A stretch of 64,000 nucleotides of DNA from Cardiocondyla obscurior (taxonomy: Eukaryota > Arthropoda > Insecta > Hymenoptera > Formicidae): assembly GCF_019399895.1 (NCBI RefSeq), contig NC_091866.1, positions 1,967,501-2,031,500 of the forward strand, given 5' to 3'. Shown in pieces: positions 26,550 to 37,635 of the stretch (position 1 is its first letter; every line of letters begins with the position of its first letter). The position numbers and the translations under genes are program-made. Under the pieces are notes generated by a model. The model had not been told where the DNA came from and did not search any database. It worked only from the letters and a program-made list of their open reading frames with translations.

Positions 26550-28413
26550 CCTGCCTTTTTCGTCGCCTACGATCAATTGGATCGCGCCGCCTCCCTTGGC
26601 CGAAGAGGTCGATGCGTTTCCCTGCGAAAAAGTTCGCGCGTCATAAGGCAGATTTCGCGAATCTGGAGCGCGCGTGAAATATTTACGAAGCCGAGTTGGA
26701 AAAGCCCGATGACGACGGCTCGGGGTCGGAAAGCGCGGCGTGTCGGGCGCAATAATGATTTATGCACGCGAACGGGACACGCGTCCGCGCTTCGTTTACC
26801 AAGCGTTTACAAATGCGGAGCCCAGTGACGCGAGAGCACCTCTTCGCGTATGTGGGGTCAATGTATGCTAAACTAATGACGTTCGCGAAGAGAAGTTACT
26901 CAAGAAAATGAACAGCATATGGAGAGTAATGTGAAAAAGCAATGTACACCGCGTAAAGGGAATATGATTATATCTCACGAAAATATACGCGCGATACAGA
27001 ATTTTTATCTCTTTATGTATAAGATAAAAAAAAAAGTGCTTGGAGTATAATTCTTGTCACAGATATTAACAGGTGTTATTTAAAAGCACCTACTGGTCTC
27101 GATAACCTGTGTAAAAATGTAGGGCGGAAAAATACCTAAAAATAATCTCTGAAGCTTTAATAAAACAAGATCTATTAGTAAAACGGTAGCTCTTAATACG
27201 CGCATTGTTAGCCGAAAGAGGACACCGACGTTACGGTGAAACCGAAAATATATATTATACATGAAAATTGCGTTCCTTGATCGTCGAATTATTCGTCCTG
27301 TCGAGAGTGCATGCAAACACGAAAGCATGCAGCACTTCCTCTGTTCAGGGAAGCACACCATCTGCCACAGTTCTTGAGACTATATTTTTATGTTCCGCGG
27401 AAACACCGTCGAAAGATATTTCCCGGTAACCCTGCGGTAGCTATTTGGCTTGAACCTGAGTTGAAAAGGGTAGGTAAGTCGGGAAGTTTGCTTGCCGTTC
27501 CCGAAAGTAACTTTCAGGCATGGTGCAAGGTATTTCGACGCCCCAAGCATCCCTGCGCAAAGCTTAGCGTGATAAAAATGTACCCGGAGAGCATTGATAA
27601 ACATCGCGAGTAGAGATAAATAACAACGGGATCGAGAGAAATCACCACGAGGGCTACAACGCCCTTTCGAGAATTTCGATAATTGGCAAAGCCTCTGCAA
27701 TGAGTTTTTATACGAGCCGCGATCAATATTTATTAAAAAATATAGGTGTATAGCTAAGTAATAACGTAAACATAACTGATTTAATTAAATTTATTTCATT
27801 TTTTTTTTTACATTTAATTTTTAATTATAGTTTATAATGCAATATCGCCGGATAACAAGAATAACGGTATCTCCCTCTTGATTTTCTCTCTAATTCCTAG
27901 TTGAGTAACTCTAACTACAAACTTTGCGGAAGTGGAACCGGCGAAGTATCGGCCGAGCACAGGGCCAATATGCGTTACGAAGCCGGTGGACAAGTGAATC
28001 TCCAGAGTGTAAGAGAGTATCGGTCATATGAGCAGTTATCGAGCGAATAAATAGAACTTCGGTGTAACGAGCTACGCGGCGTGTCGCGCTGTCCAAGAAA
28101 TCACTCGCCACGTATTTCCGCGGATTTCCCCTTGTCACCTGAAAAGGAAACGTTTCCCTCAACTCGCTACCTGGCAATGTGCAACGATTAACTGCCCGGG
28201 CAAGAGTTTTTCAACTGCCGCTATTTAAAACGACGAGCCTTTGTTCTGCCGCTCGCCCTTTCCCTATCAGCCTTGTAAATACCTGCATTGATCGGAAATA
28301 ATGCATGGTAATTGTGCCGGTTGACCAATTCTTTTCGAGGTCCATTTGTTCACCACCATTTTTACGCGACTGGCAAAAAAAATACAGCACCGACGAGGAC
28401 AATAAACAAAAGC

Positions 28414-28433
28414 TTTTTTTTTTTTTTTTTTTT
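28414..28433. repeat. T20 homopolymer
   Basis: About twenty T in a row follow AAGC; no element is recognised around it. Confidence 0.9.
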
Positions 28434-31400
28434 CTTTCACAATGCCACATCCACTTTAATTATATTTTACCTTCGACATTTAATAATAAATATTCCAACG
28501 TTTAAAGCCACGCAATCCGTAATTCACGAAATCGTTATCATTTTCTCGCGGCTAATGATTGATAATAAAAGATCCCGGCGAGCCGAGCCTCGTAAAGAAA
28601 ACGGACGGAAGCGTTTCATTTATTTCGGAATGGCCACGTTATTTCTAACGGCCACTAGAGATAACGGAGAAATATGCAGGATCTGCGATCAGCAAGATAT
28701 ACTATTATCATTAATATAATCCCGTATGTGTTCTCGTTAGGATTCATTTCCATTATTAGGGCGACAAACATAAACTGATTATTCCGGTCCTAATATCCGC
28801 CGTTTATCTCGCCTTTATCTCGTTACGAAGTCGGGGAGCCGCGTACAGAAGCCAGTAACCGCCGCGTGGCGGACAGTGCATTTTTGATAGAGTCCTCGAA
28901 GCAACGTCTTATCGACCGGCGGCGGCGGCGCGCAAAGGATTCGGCCGGCGCGCATGCAGTTGCGATGCAGGCGCTCCTTGCCGGAGAAAGCAAAGAGGTG
29001 ACGAGGCGAGCCGCGAGCACGGCCAAAGCATGCCCGACCGTAATTAAAGCGGGAGAAAAGCTATCCGAGGCGAGTTTCCGAGTGTGCTCGTTGTCGGGAT
29101 GCTATTAAGTCCCGCCGGCCCGTTCTTCCTGTAACGACCTGGTTCGGTAGGGAATGACGCGGTCCGCCGGGATTCGGGAAAGAAGAATATGCTGGATTAA
29201 GTGGAATAATTAAAACTTTTGGCCGAAACAATTCCGCGACGACAAAAGTTACCACACCGCTTGCAAGGCCGGTGCCTTTAACGGCGAGAAGGCGATTACG
29301 AGGAGCCGTTAAAAAATAAGGACTGATCCTTACTAGAGAACTGTTGCACCGCGGTCCACCCCGTGATACGTCCGCTTGTACCCCGCGCGCTTCCGCATTC
29401 ACGGGTCCCTTGAAATTGCATGACTGTTGCATATTACAGTGCGGTAATTCTTAACTTGACTCTTTCGCGCTGGCGGCACAGCAGCCGGACCGGCGCGCGG
29501 ATCAATATTTTTGTACGGTCCCGCTGCCGAGTTATTGCATCTCCACGCACTTAACTCCGTCGTAAAAAGGGAAAAATAGATGGACATAGCTTCGTCCGCG
29601 TGCCAGGAGACAGCGCGATAACCCGCGGAGATCAAATACGTAAATGTAACGTATACTGTTTGCGACGAACGCGGCAGTCGAGCTTCAACGAAATAATACG
29701 TCTGGAAAAAAAAAAAAAAAAGGGGGGAAGAGAGCGAGAGAGGAGCGGTGTTATTTGTATTGCGCTCGAAAAGCATATTCCTCCGAGGGTTGGACGGAAA
29801 ATACGATGCGGCCGTCGTGCAGAATTAAATAGTATCGGCTCCAGTATTTTAGAAGTAATAGCGCAACGGAGAAAAAGAAAATGTAATAGCGCCGCGAATA
29901 AAAAAAATTTATGTGAGATAATGAACATAATTCAATTCAATAAGATGAATAATTAGAATATTATGCGTGCGAGTGAAATCTTAATCGCCCGGAAGTGGGA
30001 TTTATACTTCGAGACGACAGAAAGCTCCCTTTTACTCGAGCGCCGGCGCGAAAAGTCAAAACACAAATCACGGAGAGAAAAAGTAATTAAATTCACGAGG
30101 AGCTGAACGCGAAAGACATTGTCGCCGGAGTTGGACGCGATCGCCTTCGGATACAAGAGTGGAAAACAAAGAGACGGCCCGCCGCGCGACGAGAACTTAG
30201 CGTTACTTCTGAGGCGCCTTAACTTCTGCATTAGTATACCCATTCGCAGTCTCCAAAGTGCGTCGGAAATTTTCTCGGATGTGCCTGCGAGACGGAGTAA
30301 AACGCAACGGGGAGAAAGAAAACGGAAAAGAGGGTCGTCGGAAGTTCGAAAATAGCCATGAGCACTGTAGCGGCAAACCAGGACGCGGAAAATGCACGCG
30401 AGTGTGCAAGGCGACACGTACGCGCGCCGCACACGCTCGCGAGGAATCCATTCAGAACGCCGCGCGGGTCCAGACCCGGAGCCGGAAGCCGCGCCACGGT
30501 ACGAGATTAATTACGGAGTTTCGGGAAAACGCCGGGACCCCCGCGGAGGCTGTGACACCTCGTTAGAGGTACGCCGAAGCTTTGTGCCACGAACCGCTGG
30601 ACCGCGCCAGGTCTCCCAGCGGCCGAGACGAGTCGCGAAGGAGGAAAGTTCGCGGATTACAGGCGGTATTAGGATCGGCGGCTCGGCCGTTTTCTTATAA
30701 GCTGCGTTACCTCGCACGTTCTCGTTGTAACGGCGGTGGTTTACTCTTATGATTACGGTTACGGCCGCGGTTATCGTTATCCCCGCGCCGGAAGTGCTCC
30801 GCGGTATTACACGGACTCGCTCGCTCGTCAGAAATATGACGGACAATTGGGGCGTGGGCGATATTATCGTCATCGCGATTACCATGGCAGTTTGTTCAAA
30901 AGTGTCTGGCCGGCTTCCTCCCTCGGTCTCTCATATTTCGTCTCTCTCTCTCTCTCTTTCCCTCTCGATTGGATCGAGTGCTATCGATCGAGTCTCTCCG
31001 GGCGGGGTAATTGCGCCCGGAACACGAGGTCGTCATCCTACCCCCGGACAGGACGGCCTGCAGACTATCTTTCGCTCTTATTATCCGCGAAAATGAGCTG
31101 TCAGACCTCCGCAAAACTTGCGACATTCTCGTTCGAACGAGGTGCGACTCGGCATGCGAAGAAGAGCGGCGAAACGTTTCGCTACACTGTCCGCGATCAC
31201 CGGTATTATTCGCGCGTGATCAATCATCCGAGCAACCGCCTTATCCGCCGCACACGGGACGAGCTCCCGGTTCGCGTAAAAAATAAATCGACCGGCGCGT
31301 CGAGTGACGGGGCTCGTAAAAGCGACGCTTGTCCCGTCCGCGTAAAATCCGGGTGTCCCCGTTTTTTTCCTCCTTTTTTTTTTATCGTTCAACCGATGCA

Positions 31401-31868
31401 TTTTTCGAGTTGATCCGACCGCGCTTGGAAACCTAACGCCGTAACGATCGAGGAGTCGTCCTTGCTGCGAGATAACGAACCAGACGGCGAGGAAAAGCGG
31501 ACGAAAAAGGGCGCGCGAAAACTGCAGTTTAACGCGCGAGTCCGGTGGAAAACGGATATTTCACCAGCCGAAGGAATACCCCGAGGCGAACCGTGCATTG
31601 AGCGCGCGGGTGGAACAATCGCCGAGGAAAGATGTGTTTCTGGACCAGAGCTACGTTATGAAGAGATGCCGGGGCAGGGTAATTCCAAGGGAAGCCGGGG
31701 GAACGGACTATCGGGGAGCTAGAAACAGAGACGGGCGGGCGGGACTTTTGTTTTCGTAGCACCGGTGCGCACAATGCGCGAGACACACTTCGCTTTTTTT
31801 GCATCTGCCATTTGTGCAGCTGGCGGCGGCAGCGATCGAACTTTACGGCCTGACGCGAAAATCACCGG

Positions 31869-31954
31869 CAACAACAACGACGAGGACGACGACGGCGACG
31901 ACGACGACAACGACGACGACGCGACGAGAACGACAAACGCCGACGACGGCGATG
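31869..31954. repeat. (GAC)n/(AAC)n trinucleotide repeat
   Basis: Imperfect ACG/ACA triplets run for about 85 nt. In one plus frame this reads as a poly-Asp/Asn tract, in the minus strand as poly-Val or poly-Arg. No supporting start, splice sites or conserved flank were found, so I treat it as a simple repeat. Confidence 0.8.
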
Positions 31955-32997
31955 ACAATAACAGGGGCGCGTTGCGCAGATGCACACACTTGCAGCCGCG
32001 GTGCAACGAAAGCGGAAGAGCGTCGCGCGGGCGAGAGCGCGCGATGGACGTCGATACGTACTCTCGGTCGACTGCCCGGTGGATAGAACAAACAAGCAGC
32101 GTTGCAATTTAATCGCGAACGCACCGACAGAAAATACATGCGCGTCCAATGAATTTCGAAAATCCACCGTCGCTATTTCATCCCCCTTGACCCTCTCGTA
32201 TTCCGAAAACAAAGCTCCGCGATCTCGTTCGGCGTGCTATCAGAAAGGAACGCTTGAAACACCTGTGTGTTCCTCGAAGATTCCCGCATATCCCGGTGCA
32301 CTTTTACATACGCGCGTATCTCCTTTCGCGATGAACCGGCGTTATTCCGCATCCCTTTACTCTCTCAACATATACATACCAGCCTGGTAGCTTCTCGATA
32401 TATCGACAATGGCTTTTCTGGAAGCATATTTCGAAAGTGGAGTCATACTTTTCTTTTTCCTTTTTTTTCTTTTTTTTTGTCTTAAATTGTGATTTCTTCA
32501 AAGAGCTCGACACGCGCGACGCGTGCAGCCGTGAATATCAATTATGAGTTAACAAGAGAATATTTTACGAGGTTTGTTTTGGAAACAATAATGTAATGGA
32601 TATATGTGATTTTAATGCGTCCGAGTTACAAGCGCGCAATGATCAATTACTAATCAATCGATATACGTCCGATACCCTATAATTTAATGCGCCCGATGAA
32701 AATTTAACAGCGCAGTGGCGTGCCAATAAACAAAAGCGTTACATTGTTCAAAATTAATGTTTACGCTTTGGAACGAGCGCAAACCGTTGCCGAAGGTGAC
32801 TCCGCGCCGAAAATCGAATTAATGCTGTTCATCGATTGATCCTGGGGGGTATAATATGTATTCGAGTTGCATTTCAAGTTAATGTAAAATCGCGTTTAGA
32901 ATAACACTGACGTTGGCTTAGTTTCCATCAATAATAAATACAGCAGCCCGACATTGGCATTATTAATTGAGGACGATGTAATGATACGGTGATTAGT

Positions 32998-33219
32998 ATG
33001 AAATTCATAACGCTAATTACAATTAGTGCGAATTTATCGTTGCAGAATGAATGTAATCGTGCGCGATGCACTTCCATGGTCTGCTTTCCTGCTGAATTTC
33101 TCCGCCTAACCGTGCGCGACGAAGAACTTTCGCGAGCACGGATTGCCCGTTTTTGCTACCCCGACTGTAATACGTTGCGTATGAAAAATTCTGCACGTCG
33201 CGTGCGGCTAGATTGCTGA
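32998..33219 (+). CDS. Possible small cysteine-containing secreted peptide (weak)
   Basis: The frame has 73 codons from ATG 32998 to TGA. The first 16 residues after Met-Lys are largely hydrophobic (FITLITISANLSL), resembling a weak signal peptide, and six cysteines follow at residues 19, 24, 29, 53, 57 and 73. The arginine-rich middle and the absence of a recognisable spacing pattern argue for chance. TTATCGTTGCAG inside it could equally be a splice acceptor. Confidence 0.1.
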   Translation: MKFITLITISANLSLQNECNRARCTSMVCFPAEFLRLTVRDEELSRARIARFCYPDCNTLRMKNSARRVRLDC

Positions 33220-33610
33220 GGCTTTCAACGTGGGGGGCTGCACATCCTAGCGCAGTGGAAGCTGAATTATGGAGCAAACAAGTTTACTATTCCGAGTTGA
33301 CTCAGTAGTGTAAATTGAGAGCGCGTAGCGGTGTTAATTCGTATTTCTGTACCTCCCCAGCTTCGCCGAAGACAAAAACAAAAGCGTTCCTCGCGTCCTC
33401 CCCACGCTGATCTCTCCGTTGCATATATTAAAATAATTTTCCAAAATCAAAGGGAATTTTACAAACGTCGCTGTCTCGTTGAAATGTTCAATCTGTAAGT
33501 CTTGATTATGTTCACGCTCAATCTATGTGAGTTAGTCACTCTTTTCTCTATATTTGTATTCCTCGGCTCAAGTCTCGGCAAAGAATCAACAACATTTTGC
33601 ATCACTTTGG

Positions 33611-33624
33611 CCACTGGGGGGCAC
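33611..33624 (+). promoter_or_regulatory. CTCF-like site
   Basis: CCACTGGGGGGCAC matches the core of the conserved CTCF motif (CCASYAGRKGGC type) with one main deviation. CTCF and its motif are conserved in insects, including Hymenoptera. The site is in otherwise unremarkable DNA about 3.8 kb upstream of the 37 kb transcription unit. A motif match alone is weak evidence. Confidence 0.3.
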
Positions 33625-33782
33625 CTAAAAACTCGAATCTATCCGCGAAAAATATTACGACAGTGTGTTATTGATGTCGGTCATGAGACTTTCTAAAAAT
33701 TGAAATATGAGGACTTTTAAAGTGCTAAGACGTGAATCGGAGAGAAAGGGAGAGAGAAATTCCAAGTTATCCATTCAACACA

Positions 33783-33863
33783 ATGGGCACAGTGCCCAGA
33801 ATCAAGGGTGTTATCAATGACCGTGTAAAAATGGCTCGGAAGCTTCGCAAGACTGCGAAATGA
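33783..33863 (+). CDS. Possible short ORF of 26 codons (weak)
   Basis: ATG at 33783 sits in a strong initiation context (ACA at -3 to -1, G at +4) and the frame of 26 codons ends in TGA. The peptide begins MGTVPRIKGVIND and ends in a basic ARKLRKTAK. No signal peptide or homologue is recognised, and no promoter or splice sites are evident; it may be chance or a fragment of a processed sequence. Confidence 0.12.
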   Translation: MGTVPRIKGVINDRVKMARKLRKTAK

Positions 33864-34852
33864 GGAGAGCGAGGTAGAAGCCGGAGTTGAATAGGGTTTA
33901 ATAACCTATTCCCCGTGCATATATTATATTTTTATGCGCTTCGTTAAAATTAACCGAAAATAATATTTGTAGCACCGGCCGTTCTTAATTTTCCACAGAT
34001 ACTCGCACAGCCCCACGTAGATTTTTTTTTTTTCACAAACTTCCAGGCGATTCTCTTTACGAATTCACACGTATAAATACATTTTATCGATTTCGCAAAA
34101 TTATGCCGAACGAGAAGGATTCGCGCACGCGGGAATCAATGGCGCGCGACGTAATCGACGAGGGTCGATTATCTCGAATTAATAGCTTCCATTAAAGTAT
34201 GTTAATCGAACTTAAGGAAACCCGGCGTCAATATAATTGGATCCGGTCTATTGTGCGCGGATTGGATTCGCTACCGCTCGGAAACCGGCCCCCGACAGCG
34301 CGTAATTGCGGTTACATGCGCGATCGCGCCGTCGAGATGCGGCCGCGGCGTAGGAGGGCCCCTGAAAAACGATAGGGCCATTGATTTCGCGTTATTCCAT
34401 TAAAAAACGTCAGGCCGGACCGGTGCCGCGCGCCCCGGCGATAACGGGTAACGCGACTTTGCTCCCCCGGGAAAAACAGTCTGTCAATGGAGCGCGCGAG
34501 CCGTCGACACCGCGTTACTTTGGGCTCCCCCGTCGACGGAATACGCCGCATAAATCAAGCCCGACGTCGTTAGCGCGGGCAGAGCCCGTCGATCCGTCAT
34601 TCGTCGGGTGCATTATCGCGACGTCAATAATTCTCCTTTCAGCTGTAACCGTTCGCCGGTGATCTTGTTTCCGGGAATCCTCGTGGCCCGGAAACCGCGC
34701 GTAAACGCCCCCTCCGCCGCCCAGCCAGATTATCGGCCCTCGCAAAATTATCCCGATAGTAATTCCAGCTGATAATTAGCGAAACTAAATGATTGCCTTC
34801 CACGAGCGGCCGCGATTGCCGGTATCTTGAAGCGGCGGCGTAACCGTACCGT

Positions 34853-34962
34853 GTTATTTGCATACGTTCTCATTAGACGACGACGAAAGCGGCGGCGGGC
34901 TCGCGAGGCGCGGAGCGACTAATTTGAATATCGCACGCCGTTCCTTGCTGATGAGACAATAA
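34853..34962. promoter_or_regulatory. Octamer-containing element A, paralogous to the element at 39117
   Basis: There are three blocks in fixed order: 34853-34876 with the POU octamer ATTTGCAT followed by TCTCATTAG; 34920-34937 beginning TAATTTGAATAT; and CTGATGAGAC at 34948-34957. All three recur at 39117-39197 with 23/24, 17/18 and 10/10 matches. The spacers differ (43 against 20 nt, and 10 against 9 nt). ATTTGCAT is the classical POU-domain site and ATTAG a homeodomain-type core, so a cis-regulatory role is the natural reading. It lies about 2.5 kb upstream of the putative promoter. CTCATTAG can also pair with CTGATGAG as an 8-bp stem (one G-U). Confidence 0.55.
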
Positions 34963-35708
34963 GAATACGCGCGTTCAACAGAGCACGCCGGAGCGAACGG
35001 TTTAATTTCGCGACGCGCCGATTCACCCCGGGTTTTTACCACGGTAAATGTAACTTTCCTGCCGATCTTTCCGCCGCGCGTATCTAACGCAAGAAGTCGG
35101 AGAACAATTTGGTACAAAGATACTGCCCAGGAAATAAACAATTCAATTTCCAGCTATTTTCTTATAATCCACGGTGCTATAGAGCTGATAGTTCGCGTTT
35201 GCTAAACTTTTCCGATTAGCATCGCGATATATTTGCGCTGAATTCGGGGTGCAGTTCCCTTTATATTCGCAGTGCTCTATTTTTTATTTATTTTTATTAC
35301 AGCAAAAGTAACAATGTAGTATCACCGCCATTTATTTTTTTTTCTTTTTTAGAATAAATTACTTGTCAACGTTTAAAATGCGATTAATGCACGCAGGTGA
35401 TTAAAAAGATGCGCGAGTTGTAACTTATCATTGTAATTTAGCCAGTGCGCTCTGGACGTAACAAACACAACGAACGTAACGTACGAAGCATACGCGGCAG
35501 AGCTCTACGCGGGCTTAACTAAAAAATTCCCTTTCTCGCTCGTCTCTTCCATCTTGATTTCCGACGGCGTGGCTTTATGCAAATTTATGTAACGGACTGC
35601 ATCGGCGACAATCTCTGAATTCACGCGGAAATTAGCATGCTCGAATTACTTGACACGAAGCTGTCACGATAGCAATTAATTAAATGATCGAGGATGGCGT
35701 AACAAGAC

Positions 35709-35728
35709 ATTTGCATACGTAATTTGAA
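35709..35728. promoter_or_regulatory. Compact octamer site related to elements A and B
   Basis: ATTTGCATACG is directly joined to TAATTTGAA, the same two motifs that open blocks 1 and 2 of elements A and B but without a spacer. It lies between A and the promoter. A further inverted octamer (ATGCAAAT) occurs at about 35577-35585, so the 34.8-35.8 kb interval is enriched in POU-type sites. Confidence 0.35.
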
Positions 35729-36686
35729 CAGCGGATTAAATATGAGGGCGGCGATTAGTCGGCGAATTGACTGCCGGGGATAAAACCATAATGCCACGAG
35801 CATAATCGCACCGAATGAAAATACACGCGCCGACTGCATTAATTATCAACGACCCCGGTGTCTTAAATATTTTTTTTATCATTGTAAACTGTATATGCAT
35901 AGTTCTTTCTCTCTCTGTCTCTCTCTCGTGAATATTTAAATGCATCTGACGTTAAGTATAATTTGACATAAATTAATTTTTAAATATTGTGAAGAAAATG
36001 TAACTCGGATCTTTCTCCGAAAGTTTGAGTCCAAGCCTGTTGCGAATAAATGGCAATTCGACCCGATGACATGTTTCGCGTTCGCATGAAAATTATAGTG
36101 TAAACTGACGACGATGCATCGCGCAGTTACCGAGATAATCTTCCTTTCCGAATGTGACGGAGCTTTTAGCTCGCGGCATTTATATCACTCCGGTAGATTA
36201 ATATAGGTACGTACTACTGTTTGCCGGGCGCGAGTCACGTTTGCTATAGCTCTAATTAGTAGATGCGATCCTATAGCGAATAATTACGTGTCTGTACCCC
36301 TCATTTCGAGCGCTACCGAATAATATTGAATCATTGTAAATAATTACCGAATTCTCGATCGAATCGAGACACGCTCCTCGATCGGTCTCACCGCTTTGCT
36401 ATATCTGCGCTTTCTCATTAAACCCAGATGTAATAGTGAATTAAACATTGCGCGACGCCTGACTAATTAATTGGGAATTGTGCTACAAAGAGTTTTATTA
36501 CGTGTTAATACATTTAGTATATAGTATATATATCTTCTCGCTCGTTAATAAATTCGCGTTTACACGTCAAATTTTTTTCACATTTAAGAAATTAAGAATA
36601 AAGCAAATTATTTCTTAACACGCGAAAACATGTGAAAAACATATAATAATTTCATAATGCTTTTATTCTAAAGAACTATATTTCTT

Positions 36687-36735
36687 TCAATAAAAAAAAT
36701 AAAATAAAATAAAATAGAATATAATAAAATAACGG
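36687..36735. repeat. (AAAAT)n repeat
   Basis: A run of AAAAT units with small variants inside the AT-rich block 36.48-36.78 kb. Confidence 0.8.
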
Positions 36736-37339
36736 AGAAAAATAAAATTATATAAAAATAATCGAGAAAAGATATAGAGAATTAGATATTCAGTTCGTGA
36801 AACTGTTTCACGAGATGATATCAAAAGACACGCGGTAGTGTTCCCTTCGAATTGACGCGCTCTCGAGCGCTCGTAGCCATCATAATTGACGAACAGTTTC
36901 CGCGGCAACTTCATACAGACGCTCTCTCGAAAGAAAGATGGCCGCTGACGACCCTCCTCGCAACGATCGTCGAACGATACCTCGGCACGTCGCAGATAAG
37001 GTTTGCTCTTTGTGCCGGGCTTGGAGTTTCTCATCAAACGCAGGTAATATATTCGGGAACTCGAGAACGTACAGCGATCGGCAAACGTTGCGAAACCTCG
37101 AACGCCTCGCGTAACGGGAAGCTCTTACGCGATCGACAATTAATTATATTCATTTTCGTAGGTAGAGTTAGTTACGTGAACTAAAAAGGATTGAATAATC
37201 GACAAGTACATCTACGTGAAACATTAAAAGTATTATTTGGCGTATATAAATTCTAGTATAATGCTTTAACCTACGTGGGTGAGATACGCAACAAAGACGC
37301 GGCATACGCGACTTCGCGCGAGGCGAACAACGCATTTTT

Positions 37340-37420
37340 AAAGGCTGCATGAAAATAAATTATTTTACAGCGCGCGAGAGTGAGCAGAAGGAAGAGAGAA
37401 AGAGAGACGAAGAGAAGGAG
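37340..37420 (+). promoter_or_regulatory. Putative promoter region of the 37-42 kb unit
   Basis: An AT-rich stretch (AAATAAATTATTTTA, 37353-37367) is followed by a GCGCGCGAGAGTGAGC start and repeated GAGAG/AGAGA motifs, the pattern of GAGA-factor promoters in insects. No clear TATA box or initiator can be fixed by eye, and the transcription start is inferred only from exon 1. Confidence 0.3.
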
Positions 37421-37635
37421 GCGGAGTGGGGGAAGTGAGCAGCGAGCGCGAGGCAGCGAGCGGCCTTGACGTCCCCACTACTTCGCTGGAGGCCGACAGA
37501 GCAACATGCAGGCAGCAGATCCGTCCGTGCCTGAAATAATACGCATCTTTCGTACGTTCAACGAACACTCGACCCAACCCAAGTTGCCTTCTACGACGAA
37601 GCTCTTTCGTTGGAGAGCATTTACGAACACTTTTA
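37378..37635 (+). other. Exon 1 of the 37-42 kb unit (GA-rich leader plus start of the 160-codon ORF)
   Basis: The segment opens with about 55 nt of GAGAG-type purine sequence just after an AT-rich stretch (AAATAAATTATTTTA), a layout often seen at insect promoters bound by GAGA factor. An in-frame TGA at 37467 precedes the first ATG of this frame at 37506, which has A at -3. The frame stays open for 43 codons to the strong donor GTAAGTGATC at 37636; unspliced, it would stop at the TGA inside that donor. The 5' limit is a guess: TTTTACAG just upstream could also be an acceptor, which would make this an internal exon. Confidence 0.5.

Larger units (their letters stand above)
26550..34850. other. 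Non-coding DNA, no strong gene
   Basis: CG-rich blocks at 28860-29120 and 30150-31720, including a Tyr/Gly/Arg-rich frame at 30736-30890; AT-rich blocks at 27000-27250, 27720-27860 and 32520-33020. A strong isolated donor (GGGTAG then GTAAGTC, 27474) has no convincing acceptor. The CTCF-like site and two weak short ORFs are listed separately. Confidence 0.5.

Noticed and set aside
27278..27613. 100-codon frame with a strong internal donor GTAAGTC at 27474
   Set aside because: No acceptable acceptor, opposite strand equally open, no recognisable domain.
30736..31413. 225-codon open frame as a whole gene
   Set aside because: It starts at GTG, not ATG, and crosses a CT repeat and a T-rich tract; only its first 50 codons are worth a second look.
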